The notes beneath the pieces were generated by a model. It ran no database searches and was not told the origin of the DNA. It saw only the letters and a list, made by a program, of their open reading frames with translations. Below are positions 11,880-22,115 of a stretch of 64,000 nucleotides of DNA, one piece after another. Within the stretch, counting starts at the first letter, position 1. Each line of letters opens with the position of its first letter. The stretch lies in NCBI GenBank assembly GCA_010015675.1, contig ML977024.1, forward strand, positions 92,918-156,917, given 5' to 3'. This DNA is from Byssothecium circinans. Lineage: Eukaryota > Ascomycota > Dothideomycetes > Pleosporales > Massarinaceae. A program made the translations under genes and the position numbers.

Positions 11880-12863
11880 TTATGCGACCTTCTCCAGCGA
11901 CACGGCCTCCTTGTCATCCTCGCTCTCTGGTGTCTTTACGACCTTCGCCTCTTCCTCGCTCTCCGGAGTCTTCTCGGGGGTCTCCGGTACCTTCGGCTGC
12001 ACAGGAGTATGTTCTTGCTCGGGCAGCTCAATCCTGTACGACGTGTCCACATTTGCCGGGCTTTTCAGCGCCTCCATCTTCAGCGGACTATCCGGCTTGC
12101 CTCCAGAATCTCGCTTGAACGGCGAACTCGTCCCCGATTCCCTTCGGAAGGGCGAATCGATCTTCGTGCTTCCACCCGACTCCCTCTTCCCCAATGAATT
12201 CCGCTTGACAGGCGGTGTGTGTATCCTCACGGGCGTATGAATCTGGCTCAGCACCGGTGTCTCCGCCCTCGCTTTGCCCTTGTCCGCGGCGGCAAGTTTT
12301 GCAATGTCTGCCTGCGTCTTCTCCATGATGACCTTCTCCACCACTTTCCGACAAATATCGCGGTGTGCGCCTTCCATCTTCCCCCGGACGACAGGCATCA
12401 TGTACCAACTACACGTAACCTCGACGTCTTCCACCAGCACAAACTCGACATCGCCGAGTCCCTGGCCCTCGCCGTCCACCTCGCCATCCACGCTATCGCC
12501 CCGGATGACGCGGAATTCGGCCCTGACAACCGTGCCCGACGCATCGGCACGTGTCTTCAGGCCGTGCGGTGTATTTTGAAAGTGAGAGGGAAATGTGAGG
12601 TTGTACTGCCCCCATGAAAAGTACGGCATGTATTTCATGACCTCGGTCACCGAGTACGTCTCGATGGGGTGCACATCGAGCGGGTACCAAAATGTGTCTT
12701 TGAGGATCTCGGGCGCGGTTTCGGGGAGTTTTTCATGGCGGGTGGTGAGGGCTTGCAGCGAGAGGCAGGTGTCGTGGTCGTGCAGGGCGCTGATTACGTC
12801 GGCGGGCGTGAGGTGCGGCGGGATGGGCGCGGCGGTGTGGTAGTTGTGCTTTGCGAGTGTCAT
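11880..12863 (-). CDS. DUF7053-type domain protein with Ser/Pro-rich tail
   Basis: A single exon encodes 327 aa from the ATG at 12863 (MTLAKHNYHT). An upstream non-preferred extension to 12917 is possible. Residues 1-180 form a compact domain with alternating hydrophobic strands (LKDTFWYPLDVHPIE, YFSWGQYNLTFPSHFQNTPH, DVEFVLVEDVEVTCSWYM) ending in a long helix (GAHRDICRKVVEKVIMEK). This resembles DUF7053 (SRPBCC-like lipid-binding fold, function unknown). The C-terminal ~140 residues are disordered and contain repeated SPFRRESG / SPFKRDSG / SPLK units and several TPV or TPE sites, which would suit phosphorylation. No signal peptide or membrane segment is visible. Confidence 0.68.
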   Translation of the reverse strand: MTLAKHNYHTAAPIPPHLTPADVISALHDHDTCLSLQALTTRHEKLPETAPEILKDTFWYPLDVHPIETYSVTEVMKYMPYFSWGQYNLTFPSHFQNTPHGLKTRADASGTVVRAEFRVIRGDSVDGEVDGEGQGLGDVEFVLVEDVEVTCSWYMMPVVRGKMEGAHRDICRKVVEKVIMEKTQADIAKLAAADKGKARAETPVLSQIHTPVRIHTPPVKRNSLGKRESGGSTKIDSPFRRESGTSSPFKRDSGGKPDSPLKMEALKSPANVDTSYRIELPEQEHTPVQPKVPETPEKTPESEEEAKVVKTPESEDDKEAVSLEKVA

Positions 12864-13714
12864 GGCGGCTATGGATGTTTGTAATCTGGTAATTTGGTAA
12901 TTCTGTATATATGGCACGGGAGGCGGCGAGTCGGAAGAGGTCGTCGGGGTGGGTTATCGTGCGGAGGCGGAGGCTGAGGCGGTCAAGGCTTCGGTGCAGG
13001 ATGCGATGGAACGCGATGGGATGCCGTGTTTCGGGATTACTGCTGCAATGACTTCCCTCTCAACGCGGGAAGGGACTACGTGATAGATATATCGTAACAG
13101 GAGTCGGCGCAAAAGCAGGAGAGGAATTGTTGTCCATCACCGGGACCACCTCGGCGCTATCGTGAGGCATCCCGTTGCTATTTCCAGCCGGCTGAGGCTC
13201 CCCACACGTCATCTCGAACTCGAGGCCTGCGGAGCTTGCCGCTTCCCCGTTTGGCTGCGCTAGTCTTGAAGAAGCGTAGCGCCATCTGTCAACATTCACC
13301 CTTCCGTTCAATCACAATCATCGATCCAGGCTTGATGGGAATTCAACCCTTTCTAGGGCTCGTGTTCACGATAATGTGCAAAGAACAGCAGCATGACGAC
13401 GACTTCCATAAGTGGCCCGCAAACCTGCCGAATAGAATCCTCTAGAGATTCTCCACCAGATCACATCACACCACCTCCTTCTCTCCATCTCTTCGTTTGG
13501 GTTTCTGTTCCAAAACGAACACAGGCGATTGATCGCAACGCGTTTGCCATGGACACTCATCAGGCCAACGCAGGCAAATTGCGCACACAATGTCACACCA
13601 CGCCATCAACTTCCACGTTTCCGTCTATTCTCACTGTTTCTCCTCGCAGATACCTCGATTCCACACCTTCAACCTGGGCGGTATCTGGGTGTATCAACAC
13701 CTCCATTGCCAATC
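12864..13714. other. Divergent promoter region
   Basis: The region lies between the minus-strand DUF7053-type gene and the plus-strand coiled-coil gene. An in-frame extension of the latter back to 13529 exists but is Pro/Leu-rich, so I treat it as leader. No other gene is seen. Confidence 0.45.
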
Positions 13715-14179
13715 ATGACGGATCAGCAACAAACAGACACCGAATCGAGGAAGACTTCTGAGGCTTCCGGCGGCAATAAAGTCACCTCCACTTCACACAT
13801 AGACTTATCAACACAAGTACTATATCCCCTGAACCACTCATCGACCACCCAACATGGGCTCGACCCCACCGAGAACAAGACCCTCGATGACTTCCAGCAG
13901 CGAGATAAATTGATACTAAAGCGCAAAGACCGTGAGTACCACGCCATGGAAATGCAACAGCAGAACGAAGCTGTCGAGACGAATCGGACGCATGTCGAGG
14001 AGCTCAAGCAAGGCGTCGCAAAGCTTGGAAAACATATTAAGGAGTTTGAAGGTAGGATGTGGAGGGATGAAGAATTGGTGCACGATAAGCTCGATAGCTT
14101 GGAACGGAGGATCCAGGAGTTCGGAGGGAACGGCAAGGACGGAGACGGAGAGGCGAAGGGTCAGAGGCACAATGTGTGA
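13715..14179 (+). CDS. Small coiled-coil protein, hypothetical
   Basis: The single exon encodes 154 aa from the ATG at 13715 (MTDQQQTDTE). The frame is open back to 13529, but that part is unlike the rest. Residues 1-60 are polar and probably disordered. Residues 65-140 form a heptad-bearing helix (RDKLILKRKDREYHAME, THVEELKQGVAKLGKHIKEF, DEELVHDKLDSLERRIQEF) and the tail is Gly/Lys-rich. No catalytic motif or known domain is recognised. It is most likely a lineage-restricted cytosolic or nuclear scaffold-type protein. Confidence 0.5.
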   Translation: MTDQQQTDTESRKTSEASGGNKVTSTSHIDLSTQVLYPLNHSSTTQHGLDPTENKTLDDFQQRDKLILKRKDREYHAMEMQQQNEAVETNRTHVEELKQGVAKLGKHIKEFEGRMWRDEELVHDKLDSLERRIQEFGGNGKDGDGEAKGQRHNV

Positions 14180-15944
14180 CCAAGGTAAGTCCTATGCTTG
14201 AAGACGGAATAAGGACCGCGTAAAGGAAGCTCTGAAGCAGGTTGGAATACATTGCGAGAGGTTTGACACATGGCCGTACTTCCATCGCTCTAATCATGTG
14301 TTACCAGTCATGAAATCGTGTGCGACCAGCAACACGTTACCTGAGCACCCAGTCAGTTACTTTGCCAATCGCCCAGCATCAAAATTATTGGAGTGGGCAA
14401 TGAATGGCGGCGGGCTCCAAATATGAAAGCGGTCGTCCAGAAATATACGATCCAGGGTAGCTTCAACACCTTGTAGACGTTACATAGTCGGTAAGCTTTC
14501 CAAGTCGTGAAATCCCCTGAGACCATATTCCCCAAAGAGCGTGGACGACGAGTGAAGTAGCGATGGAATCTGTCGTGAGACGGTTCGGGTGTTGTTGCGG
14601 GGTGATGACGGAATACGTGTGCAGCTGGTTATGATTGGTCGAAGGTTGGAGTGCGTTCATGCATCCCCATTCTCTCCTTGCCCCTGCTTCCGACGGCGCC
14701 TATTCATCCAACCTCACTCCATCGTCCAGTCCATTATCGACATCTCTGACACACCATCGGAAGACGCGAGCTGTCCTGCACTGCAACCCTCTCACACCCG
14801 CTCCATTCTCTACCTTCCACGGAGAAAACATTTCCAAGATTGAACACCATCACATGTGAGGTACGATCGCTACAGCCAAGTGATCGACAAAACATTCATG
14901 CATCCTGTCTTAGGTCGTAGATTGACCTTCCTATTGTGGCCTTCGAGCTATTCGACGTTGTCCTTGTGATCGACCGAACGAGAAGAACATGGAACGCACC
15001 GGCCCCCAACAGCTTACTATCGGTTCAAGCCATTCTTACGCACAGTTGGTACCTTCCTAGTATTGGGTTAAAGACGAAGGTGCAGAGTATGGAATAGAGT
15101 TCGTCGGTGAACGGGAGAACCATAAGAATGGGCTCTTCCTGTCTTTCGGCACGAATGCTTCTTCAAGAGATCGGAGCGTCAACTGCAAGGAACATAACAT
15201 TAATCCAGACAATTAAAAGAGACAGGAACGGAAGGAGCTAAGAAATAATATTTCACCACAGATGGATTCCCCTGGATTCCATAACCAATACCGGTACGCA
15301 CGCAACAACACGAGATGGGCATTTTCAGGACGTGTGGATCCATGGCACTGATCGAAACCATACACACAACCCTGCGTAGATCATCCGCCCCATGGAAATC
15401 TTGCAAAAGCATCTAGGGAATCGGCCAAAAGATCAACTGAGCGATGGTTTGACTCTCGGAAAAGCTGCTGTGGCTATCACTGTCGACGCCATATCATGCA
15501 TTCTACGATCAACCGACCCACAATGCAGGAATGACCAGCAAACACTGCAATAGCGGTGAAAATCCTGTACCCATGACTACATAGAGTACAGACCATGCGC
15601 GGCTAAGTACTTTGAAGCGCCAGGCTAATTGGTTCACTGCCAGTACGCTTCCTAGCTTCCCCACAAACGGCGTATCATAGACAGTTGATTAGCGTACGTC
15701 GCACCGACCGTTACCCCTTTATTTCCGCACGCCAGCGCATGAGAATGAGACGCTAATGCTACGGCAAGGAAGGCCAAATGGAGCTGACCCGTGCCAATAG
15801 GTGTCATTATGTAGAATGAGCTCATGGCGCATTTCTTGAAGCCTAATATATAAAGCGTGGTGGACTACCTCGAATTCAAAGGAACCACAAAGCGCACAAG
15901 TACGCTGTTGGCCAGTGCATTGTTCCCTTCTCTTCGATTTCAGC
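14180..15944. other. Long intergenic region upstream of the GH27 gene
   Basis: About 1.8 kb with only short, overlapping, compositionally random frames. The last ~100 bases contain the TATA-like element of the alpha-galactosidase gene. No RNA gene or repeat is recognised. Confidence 0.5.
15847..15855 (+). promoter_or_regulatory. TATA-like box of the alpha-galactosidase gene
   Basis: TATATAAAG lies about 90 bp before the ATG at 15945, a sensible distance for a fungal core promoter of a regulated secreted enzyme. It is supported by position and sequence only. Confidence 0.45.
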
Positions 15945-17476
15945 ATGGTCCTCGCGTTCGCCCTTCTCGCTGGGCTCCTCACGCCAGTGACTGGGCTTGA
16001 ATCAAACGGACTCGGAAAACTACCAGCACTAGGTTGGAACTCGTGGAATGCATTCCACTGCGACATTCAAGAGTCTCTCTTCCTTGATGCTGCACAATCA
16101 CTTGTTGATCTTGGATTCAAAGATGCCGGCTACCAATATGTAAACATCGATGATTGCTGGTCCATGAAAGATGGCAGAGATGCCAACACTGGCCGCCTCT
16201 TACCCAACCTCACACGATTCCCCGACGGTATCAACGGAACCGCAGACAAGATCCACGACTTGGGGTTGAAGATCGGCATCTATAGCTCCGCGGGCGACAT
16301 GACCTGTGCACAGTATCCTGCAAGCCTTGGACATGAAGAGCTTGATGCACAGACTTGGGCTGAGTGGGGAATTGATTGTGAGTTGTGACATGATAAAACT
16401 CTCGCTTTCCATTAAACTAATTCTTCATGATGTAGATCTCAAGTATGACAATTGCTACTTCCCAGAGAGCTGGAAGGATGAATGTGACGCATGTACGCAC
16501 GATGGCAATGACCCAGGTCCCGAACCGATGTATAACAATTACACCTGTACGCATATCTGCTCACTGGTCGCTTGCGTTTCGCTAATTATGGATGATAGGC
16601 GCCAATCAGAATGGTCTCTGCCCTGACGGGTACGATTACTCGAAATCCAAGACAGCCCAGCGGTTTACCATTATGCACGATGCTCTACAAAAAGTAGACA
16701 GGCCCATTGACTACGCTTTATGTGAATGGGGAGAAGCTGGCGTGCAGTATTGGGGCGCTAAGGTAGCGACTTCGTGGCGCATGTCTGGTGATATAACGAG
16801 TAAGTTCTACTTCTTCGCTTCACTCCTCTTTCAAAATTAAACTACGAACAAACGTTGACTATTTCTAGCTACATGGGCGTCTGTCTCCACTATTATCAAT
16901 TCAAACAGCTTTCTGCTCAACAGCGTCGACTTCTATGCGCATTCCGACATGGACATGCTCGAAGTTGGCAACGGGATCAGCTACGCAGAATCAAGATCCC
17001 ACTTCGCACTCTGGGCAGCCATGAAATCACCTCTTTTGATCGGCACGAACCTCGGCTCACTAAGCGCCGACTTGAAAGACATCATGCTCAACAAGCCATT
17101 GCTCGCATTCAGCCAGGATGACCAATTCGGCAAGCCCGCTGTGCCATACAAATGGGGCACCAACCCAGACTGGACTTTCAACCGCACATGGCCGGCGGAG
17201 TACTGGTATGGGCATAGTAAGGCAGGGACATTGGTCCTCTTGTTTAACCCGGGAGCGAGCAAGGTGGTGAAGTCGGCTGTGTTTGCTGAAATACCTGGCT
17301 TGACGAAGGATGCATCTTACAAGGTGATGGATGTGTGGACTGGGGAGGACAAGGGCTGTGTGAGTGGCGGCTTCCAGCAAGATGTTGAGAGCCATGACAC
17401 CCTGGCGTTTCTGGTGAATGAGGGTTGTGGTGGAAAGATCGATACGAGTGATCGGACTCCAAGGCCTCATGATTAG
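15945..17476 (+). CDS. Secreted alpha-galactosidase, GH27 (4 exons)
   Basis: Exons 15945-16377, 16436-16546, 16599-16799 and 16869-17476 give 450 aa. Introns are 58, 52 and 69 bp, all GT..AG. The protein starts with a short signal peptide ([17 protein letters not shown]). GH27 motifs follow: [31 protein letters not shown], then LKYDNC with nucleophile Asp149. The acid/base is Asp246 in SWRMSGDI, and the SDMDMLEVG loop corresponds to the usual NDPDML. A C-terminal beta domain completes the fold. The enzyme hydrolyses terminal alpha-1,6-galactose from melibiose-type oligosaccharides and galactomannan outside the cell. Paired cysteines and several N-x-S/T sites fit secretion. Length is normal for a fungal GH27 without an added binding module. 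Confidence 0.93.
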
Positions 17477-19645
17477 ATAGCTTCCTAGGTTATCTCCAGC
17501 GATCCTTGACTCACGATAACTTTTTCGATAGTTTTGCGTTTCTGGCTATGCTGTTCATAGACTACCTTATGGTTATAAACACCTTCAAGTCATTAAGCAA
17601 ATTACCGCACGGAGCCATTACAATATGAGAAAATCTTAACTAATGACGGAGGTGAATTTTTACCGAATCCCAAGATTCCAATGAGTATGCATCACGTGAT
17701 CCGATCCGCTCCGATTTTCCGACACCAATTTAAAACTCAATTATCCCGAAGTTTGGAAACCATATTAGATTGACGCACGCTTCGGGCCTGATGCAAAAGG
17801 CCGCACGCTACCCGCGACGCAAGAGTTGTCGGAAAAGGAAAGGGCCGAGGCTCTGCTAGGAGGAGGGGAGCTACCAGAGGGTACTAAAGAGTGGATGACG
17901 ATAGTACAAGGGGCACAAGGGGACAGTTCAAAACTAAATAGGCACTGATGTAGGTTATAAGTCGTGCGACGAGGCGGTGCCTCCCGAAGCTGATCGTCTC
18001 GGCATTGCTGGTTCATCCAACAACGGAGCCTCCACAAGACGGGTATCCACTGATATCGACAAACCAGCGCGCTACGCATACCTTCGCCGGAAAATACGTC
18101 AGTTCTGCCTTCAAGCATCATCTTCCCGCTCCAAATCTGTGCCGACCCTTCCTTGACCTTCCCTGCCGAGCCGAATTGGTATGCGCTGTACATCGGGTGT
18201 CCTTAGGCGCACCGAATCAATCTTGTGGGCTTTAATGCGGTGTGTCGAAGATACCGCACAGTCGTCATTCTCCGATATTAAGGATGCAGGCGGGGAAACG
18301 CTTTGGAGCTTCCAGGGCGGGAAGAGAGATACGCTCTTTGGGTTCAAGTAGTCAAGGGAGTTGTGCGAGGAGAGTGAGATAAAATATGAGGGGCAGTATT
18401 TGGCTCCTACGTTTTGGGAGAAGAAGGCTGTAGCTCGAGCTCATTCGTGTGTTTGGACGGCTTGCATGCATGTGTGAGGTGAGGTGAATCACGTGAATTT
18501 CTGATTCAGAAACAGAAAATATTGCGCGTAATGAATACAGTGAGATCATTCGTATGTTCTACATCGAGTTCGTCGCCTTCATGCCCCAGCATCTCTGCGA
18601 ATCGTTCAAGCCGGAAAAGGTCTTTCCCCCCCACCCACGTCCCGAAATGGAAGCGATCAATGACTGGGTATACCTCACGCGACCTCTCGAAAAGCCTACG
18701 TTGAGCATATCCCTCCATCTTCACCTACCTCGACCATATCAAAAACAACTTCGCGGACCCGTAGCATCAAACCCTTCTTTTAGTAACAATGTCATTCAAA
18801 CAGATGGCTAATGATTACGCGATTTAATGTCGCGTATCGTATGTTTTTTAAATGCAATTTGAAATGATTATATATGAGCACCTAAATTTTGACAAACGGT
18901 TGAGAACGCCATATTGAGGTGGACCTCTAGGCGTGAAAGATCAATAGTGGAGTGAGTGTAGGAGAGGACGACGGGTTCTGCTATGGAGAAAACTCACATG
19001 GATAGATATAACTGGTTAAGCAATCGCTAACATATCTATAGTATAAGGAATAGTATATGAAGCCTTCTGGAACAATAATCATGCCGATAGGGCTAGTTCA
19101 CAGACTCTCACCTACGATTCAACGGCCGGTTGGTGGGATTTGCGAAAACTATACCTTCTCATTTGGTGGACAATTACCATTTTCGTCTTTCATCACCATC
19201 AGATGTTATCCCTTTGATCGGGCTCAGTGGTTCGTCTTATGGTTCAATGACCCTGCCTCTTTTGGAAGTTGATGTCGGGCAATGATAGCCTAAGGTACAA
19301 AATGTAGAAGGCATGCTACTAGGCGAAGTATCGGACCCTAACTCCATCCCAGACAAGTTTTACAGAATAGTGCCAGGTCCAAGGTGCCCTTTGATTGATG
19401 GGATTGTTTTGTTAATACTCCATCAGGCTAGTCGGATGCGGGGTAACTTCGCTACGTGGACAAGCTCAGTGAAGGCTCTGGTGGGGTAGCGAAGGGAACA
19501 GGACAACACTCTCAAGCTGTAACTGACCAGAAGTGATTTAGCAGTCAATTTATCAGACGGTACACGTAAAGCTGGTTGCTTTGTCCGTACATTTTGCCTC
19601 TACTAGATCGTTCCAGTTCTCGTACTTGAGTGCTGCTTTGCCATC
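17477..19645. other. Intergenic between GH27 and GH31 genes
   Basis: About 2.2 kb. A minus-strand frame at 17765-18193 begins MYSAYQFGSAGKVKEGSA and is followed by a GTATGC donor-like site. It looks slightly protein-like but has no partner exon and no family I recognise. AT-rich stretches occur at 18825-19060. The final 200 bases are presumably the GH31 promoter. Confidence 0.4.
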
Positions 19646-21631
19646 ATGTTCACCCAACAGGACAATCACCTTGTCTACACGTACGACGCGGAAACACTCT
19701 GGGTTGAGCCATGGGGTTACAATGCCCTTCGTATCCGCGCCACGAAAATGGCATTTATACCAAAAGAAGACTGGGCACTCCTCACACCGCCCAACACAAG
19801 TGCGAAAATTGATATCAGCGAGGGATCAGCTTCACTCACCAACGGAAGCATCAAAGCAATCGTCTCTCAACGCGGCAAGTTGACGATCTTGAATGCAGAA
19901 GGAAAGGTACTACTTGAGGAATATGCGCGCAACCGTCGCGACGTCACGGATCCTAACACCAGTGCTCTGGAGGTTGAAGCACGAGAATTCAAGCCAATTA
20001 TAGGCGGAGACTATCATCTGACCGCTCGATTCGAGAGCTTGGATCCAAAAGAGAAGATTTATGGCATGGGCCAGTATCAACAACCGTATCTGGACATCAA
20101 AGGTACGCAGTTGGAGCTCGCACATCGAAACTCGCAGGCCAGTGTGCCTTTTGCCGTGTCCTCGCACGGATATGGGTTTCTGTGGAACAATCCTGCCATA
20201 GGGAAGGCCGTGTTGGGGAAGAATATTATGAGTTTTGAAGCGCTGTCGACCAAAGCTTTGGACTATTGGGTTGTCGCAGGCAACACTCCCAAGGACATCC
20301 TAGAAGCTTATGCCCAGGTCACTGGAACAGTACCCATGATGCCCGAGTATGGCCTCGGTTTCTGGCAGTGCAAACTACGCTATCAGACGCAAAAAGAACT
20401 CCTAGAAGTTGCAAGGGAATACAGGCGCCGCGAACTGCCGATCGATCTCATCGTTATCGACTTCTTTCATTGGCCTACGCAAGGAGAATGGAAGTTCGAC
20501 AAAACGTACTGGCCCGATCCGGACGCCATGGTGAAAGAACTCCTAGACTTGAAAATCGAACTCATGGTCTCTATCTGGCCTACCGTGGATAGGGAGTCTG
20601 AAAACTACGGAGAAATGCTTGAGAAAGGGTATCTCATTCGCACAGAGCGGGGAGTACGCATTGCGATGACCTTTATGGGGAGCACAACTCACATGGACCC
20701 GACGAATCCGGCAACGCGCGAGTATGTGTGGAACAAAGCGAAGACGAACTACTACTCAAAGGGCATTAAGGTGTTCTGGCTTGATGAGGCTGAGCCGGAA
20801 TACGATGTATACGATTTCGAAAACTACCGGTATCACCGCGGATCGAATATGGCCATTGGTAACATTTACCCCGTGGAATATGCGCGGACGTTCTACGAGG
20901 GTATGGAGAACGAAGGGCAAAAGAACATAGTCAACTTGATACGCTGCGCTTGGGCTGGCAGCCAGAAGTTCGGTGCACTCGTGTGGAGCGGCGATATCGC
21001 GTCATCCTGGTCAAGCTTTCGCAACCAACTCGCTGCTGGCTTGAACATGGGCATGTCGGGCCTCCCTTGGTGGACAACTGATATCGGTGGTTTCCACGGC
21101 GGTGATCCAAACGACGAAGCGTTCCGTGAACTGTTTGTACGGTGGTTCCAATGGGGCACTTTTTGTCCTGTCATGAGACTCCACGGCGACCGCGAGCCTC
21201 GCCAACCCCAACAAGGTACTACAGGCGGCGCAGCATGTCGCAGTGGTGCGCCTAACGAAGTTTGGTCGTACGGCCCTGAAGTCTACGAAATTTGCAAGAA
21301 ATACTTATGGATTCGGGAGCAGCTTCGTAATTACACTCGAAGATTAATGAAGGAGGCACACGAGACAGGTGCGCCGGTGATGAGGACGTTGTTCTACGAG
21401 TTTCCGGATGATCCGATATGTTGGGATATTGAGGAGCAATACATGTACGGCGATAAGTACATGTGTTGCCCTGTTTTGGAAAAAGGAAAGACGAGTTTGG
21501 AGGTATATCTGCCAAATATCAGCGGAGGTGGGCAGTGGAAATCTTTTTGGGGTGAGGAGATTTGGGATGGTGGGCAGAAGGTAACGATGGACTGTCCGCT
21601 GGAGAGGATGCCTGTGTTCGACCGTGTCTAG
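19646..21631 (+). CDS. GH31 alpha-xylosidase-like glycosidase, intracellular
   Basis: An uninterrupted 661-aa frame starting MFTQQDNHLVYTYD. The catalytic barrel carries VFWLDEAEPE with nucleophile Asp380 and LVWSGDIASSW with acid/base Asp450, the standard GH31 pair. Upstream are PIDLIVIDFFHW and the N-terminal beta-sandwich motif KIYGMGQYQQ. Downstream are WWTTDIGGFHGG and CPVMRLHGDR. The WLDEAEPE form and overall length resemble alpha-xylosidases more than maltase-type alpha-glucosidases, but specificity is inferred. No signal peptide is present, so it would act on imported oligosaccharides such as isoprimeverose. The absence of introns contrasts with most neighbours. Together with the secreted GH27 enzyme nearby it fits xyloglucan or galactomannan use. 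Confidence 0.88.
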   Translation: MFTQQDNHLVYTYDAETLWVEPWGYNALRIRATKMAFIPKEDWALLTPPNTSAKIDISEGSASLTNGSIKAIVSQRGKLTILNAEGKVLLEEYARNRRDVTDPNTSALEVEAREFKPIIGGDYHLTARFESLDPKEKIYGMGQYQQPYLDIKGTQLELAHRNSQASVPFAVSSHGYGFLWNNPAIGKAVLGKNIMSFEALSTKALDYWVVAGNTPKDILEAYAQVTGTVPMMPEYGLGFWQCKLRYQTQKELLEVAREYRRRELPIDLIVIDFFHWPTQGEWKFDKTYWPDPDAMVKELLDLKIELMVSIWPTVDRESENYGEMLEKGYLIRTERGVRIAMTFMGSTTHMDPTNPATREYVWNKAKTNYYSKGIKVFWLDEAEPEYDVYDFENYRYHRGSNMAIGNIYPVEYARTFYEGMENEGQKNIVNLIRCAWAGSQKFGALVWSGDIASSWSSFRNQLAAGLNMGMSGLPWWTTDIGGFHGGDPNDEAFRELFVRWFQWGTFCPVMRLHGDREPRQPQQGTTGGAACRSGAPNEVWSYGPEVYEICKKYLWIREQLRNYTRRLMKEAHETGAPVMRTLFYEFPDDPICWDIEEQYMYGDKYMCCPVLEKGKTSLEVYLPNISGGGQWKSFWGEEIWDGGQKVTMDCPLERMPVFDRV

Positions 21632-22115
21632 ACCCCATAAGATACTCTACCAAATTTATAAAAAGTAGAGATAGCATATAGCGTCAAGCACTATTAAGCG
21701 CGCTACTTTTACTACGCCCTTTTTAAACTCTTAATTCTTTAATAACTCCTTTAATACTAGAACTATAAAGCTAGTAATACCTGCGCTTGCAGAATATTCT
21801 GCTGAGCGATTTGCCTTCTGTTAGCAGAATTATCACTTAGAGAGATCGGTGTTAATAGCGTCAGCATATTCCAGTTGTCCTATTGCGAACTCAATAGGGT
21901 AATTAGAAGTGGCTAGCGCAGAGTAGCAATGACTCAGCTGCAAGCTCTCCGTGCTAACGAATTCTTCTAACGCCCAGTGCTGGGCACAGGTGCCTTTTGA
22001 CATGTCCAGAAAGATGCCATTGGTCTTGATATTCGCGTTCGCGGGGTGCATGGCTTGACATGTTTTACGCCATAACAATCCCAATTGCATAGGAACTTTA
22101 ATTGGTTTGGACTAC
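21632..22115. other. AT-rich intergenic tract, possible decayed element
   Basis: Bases 21650-21800 are strongly AT-rich and simple in composition, unlike the flanking genes, as expected of a RIP-degraded fragment. A small minus-strand frame at 21833-22090 (85 aa, MQLGLLWRKTCQAM) lies 26 bp after the AAA gene's stop. No family is recognised and it may be part of that 3' region. Confidence 0.35.

Noticed and set aside
17765..18347. Minus-strand frames suggestive of a decayed gene
   Set aside because: MYSAYQFGSAGKVKEGSA looks protein-like but I could not assign a family or a second exon, so it is not listed as a gene.
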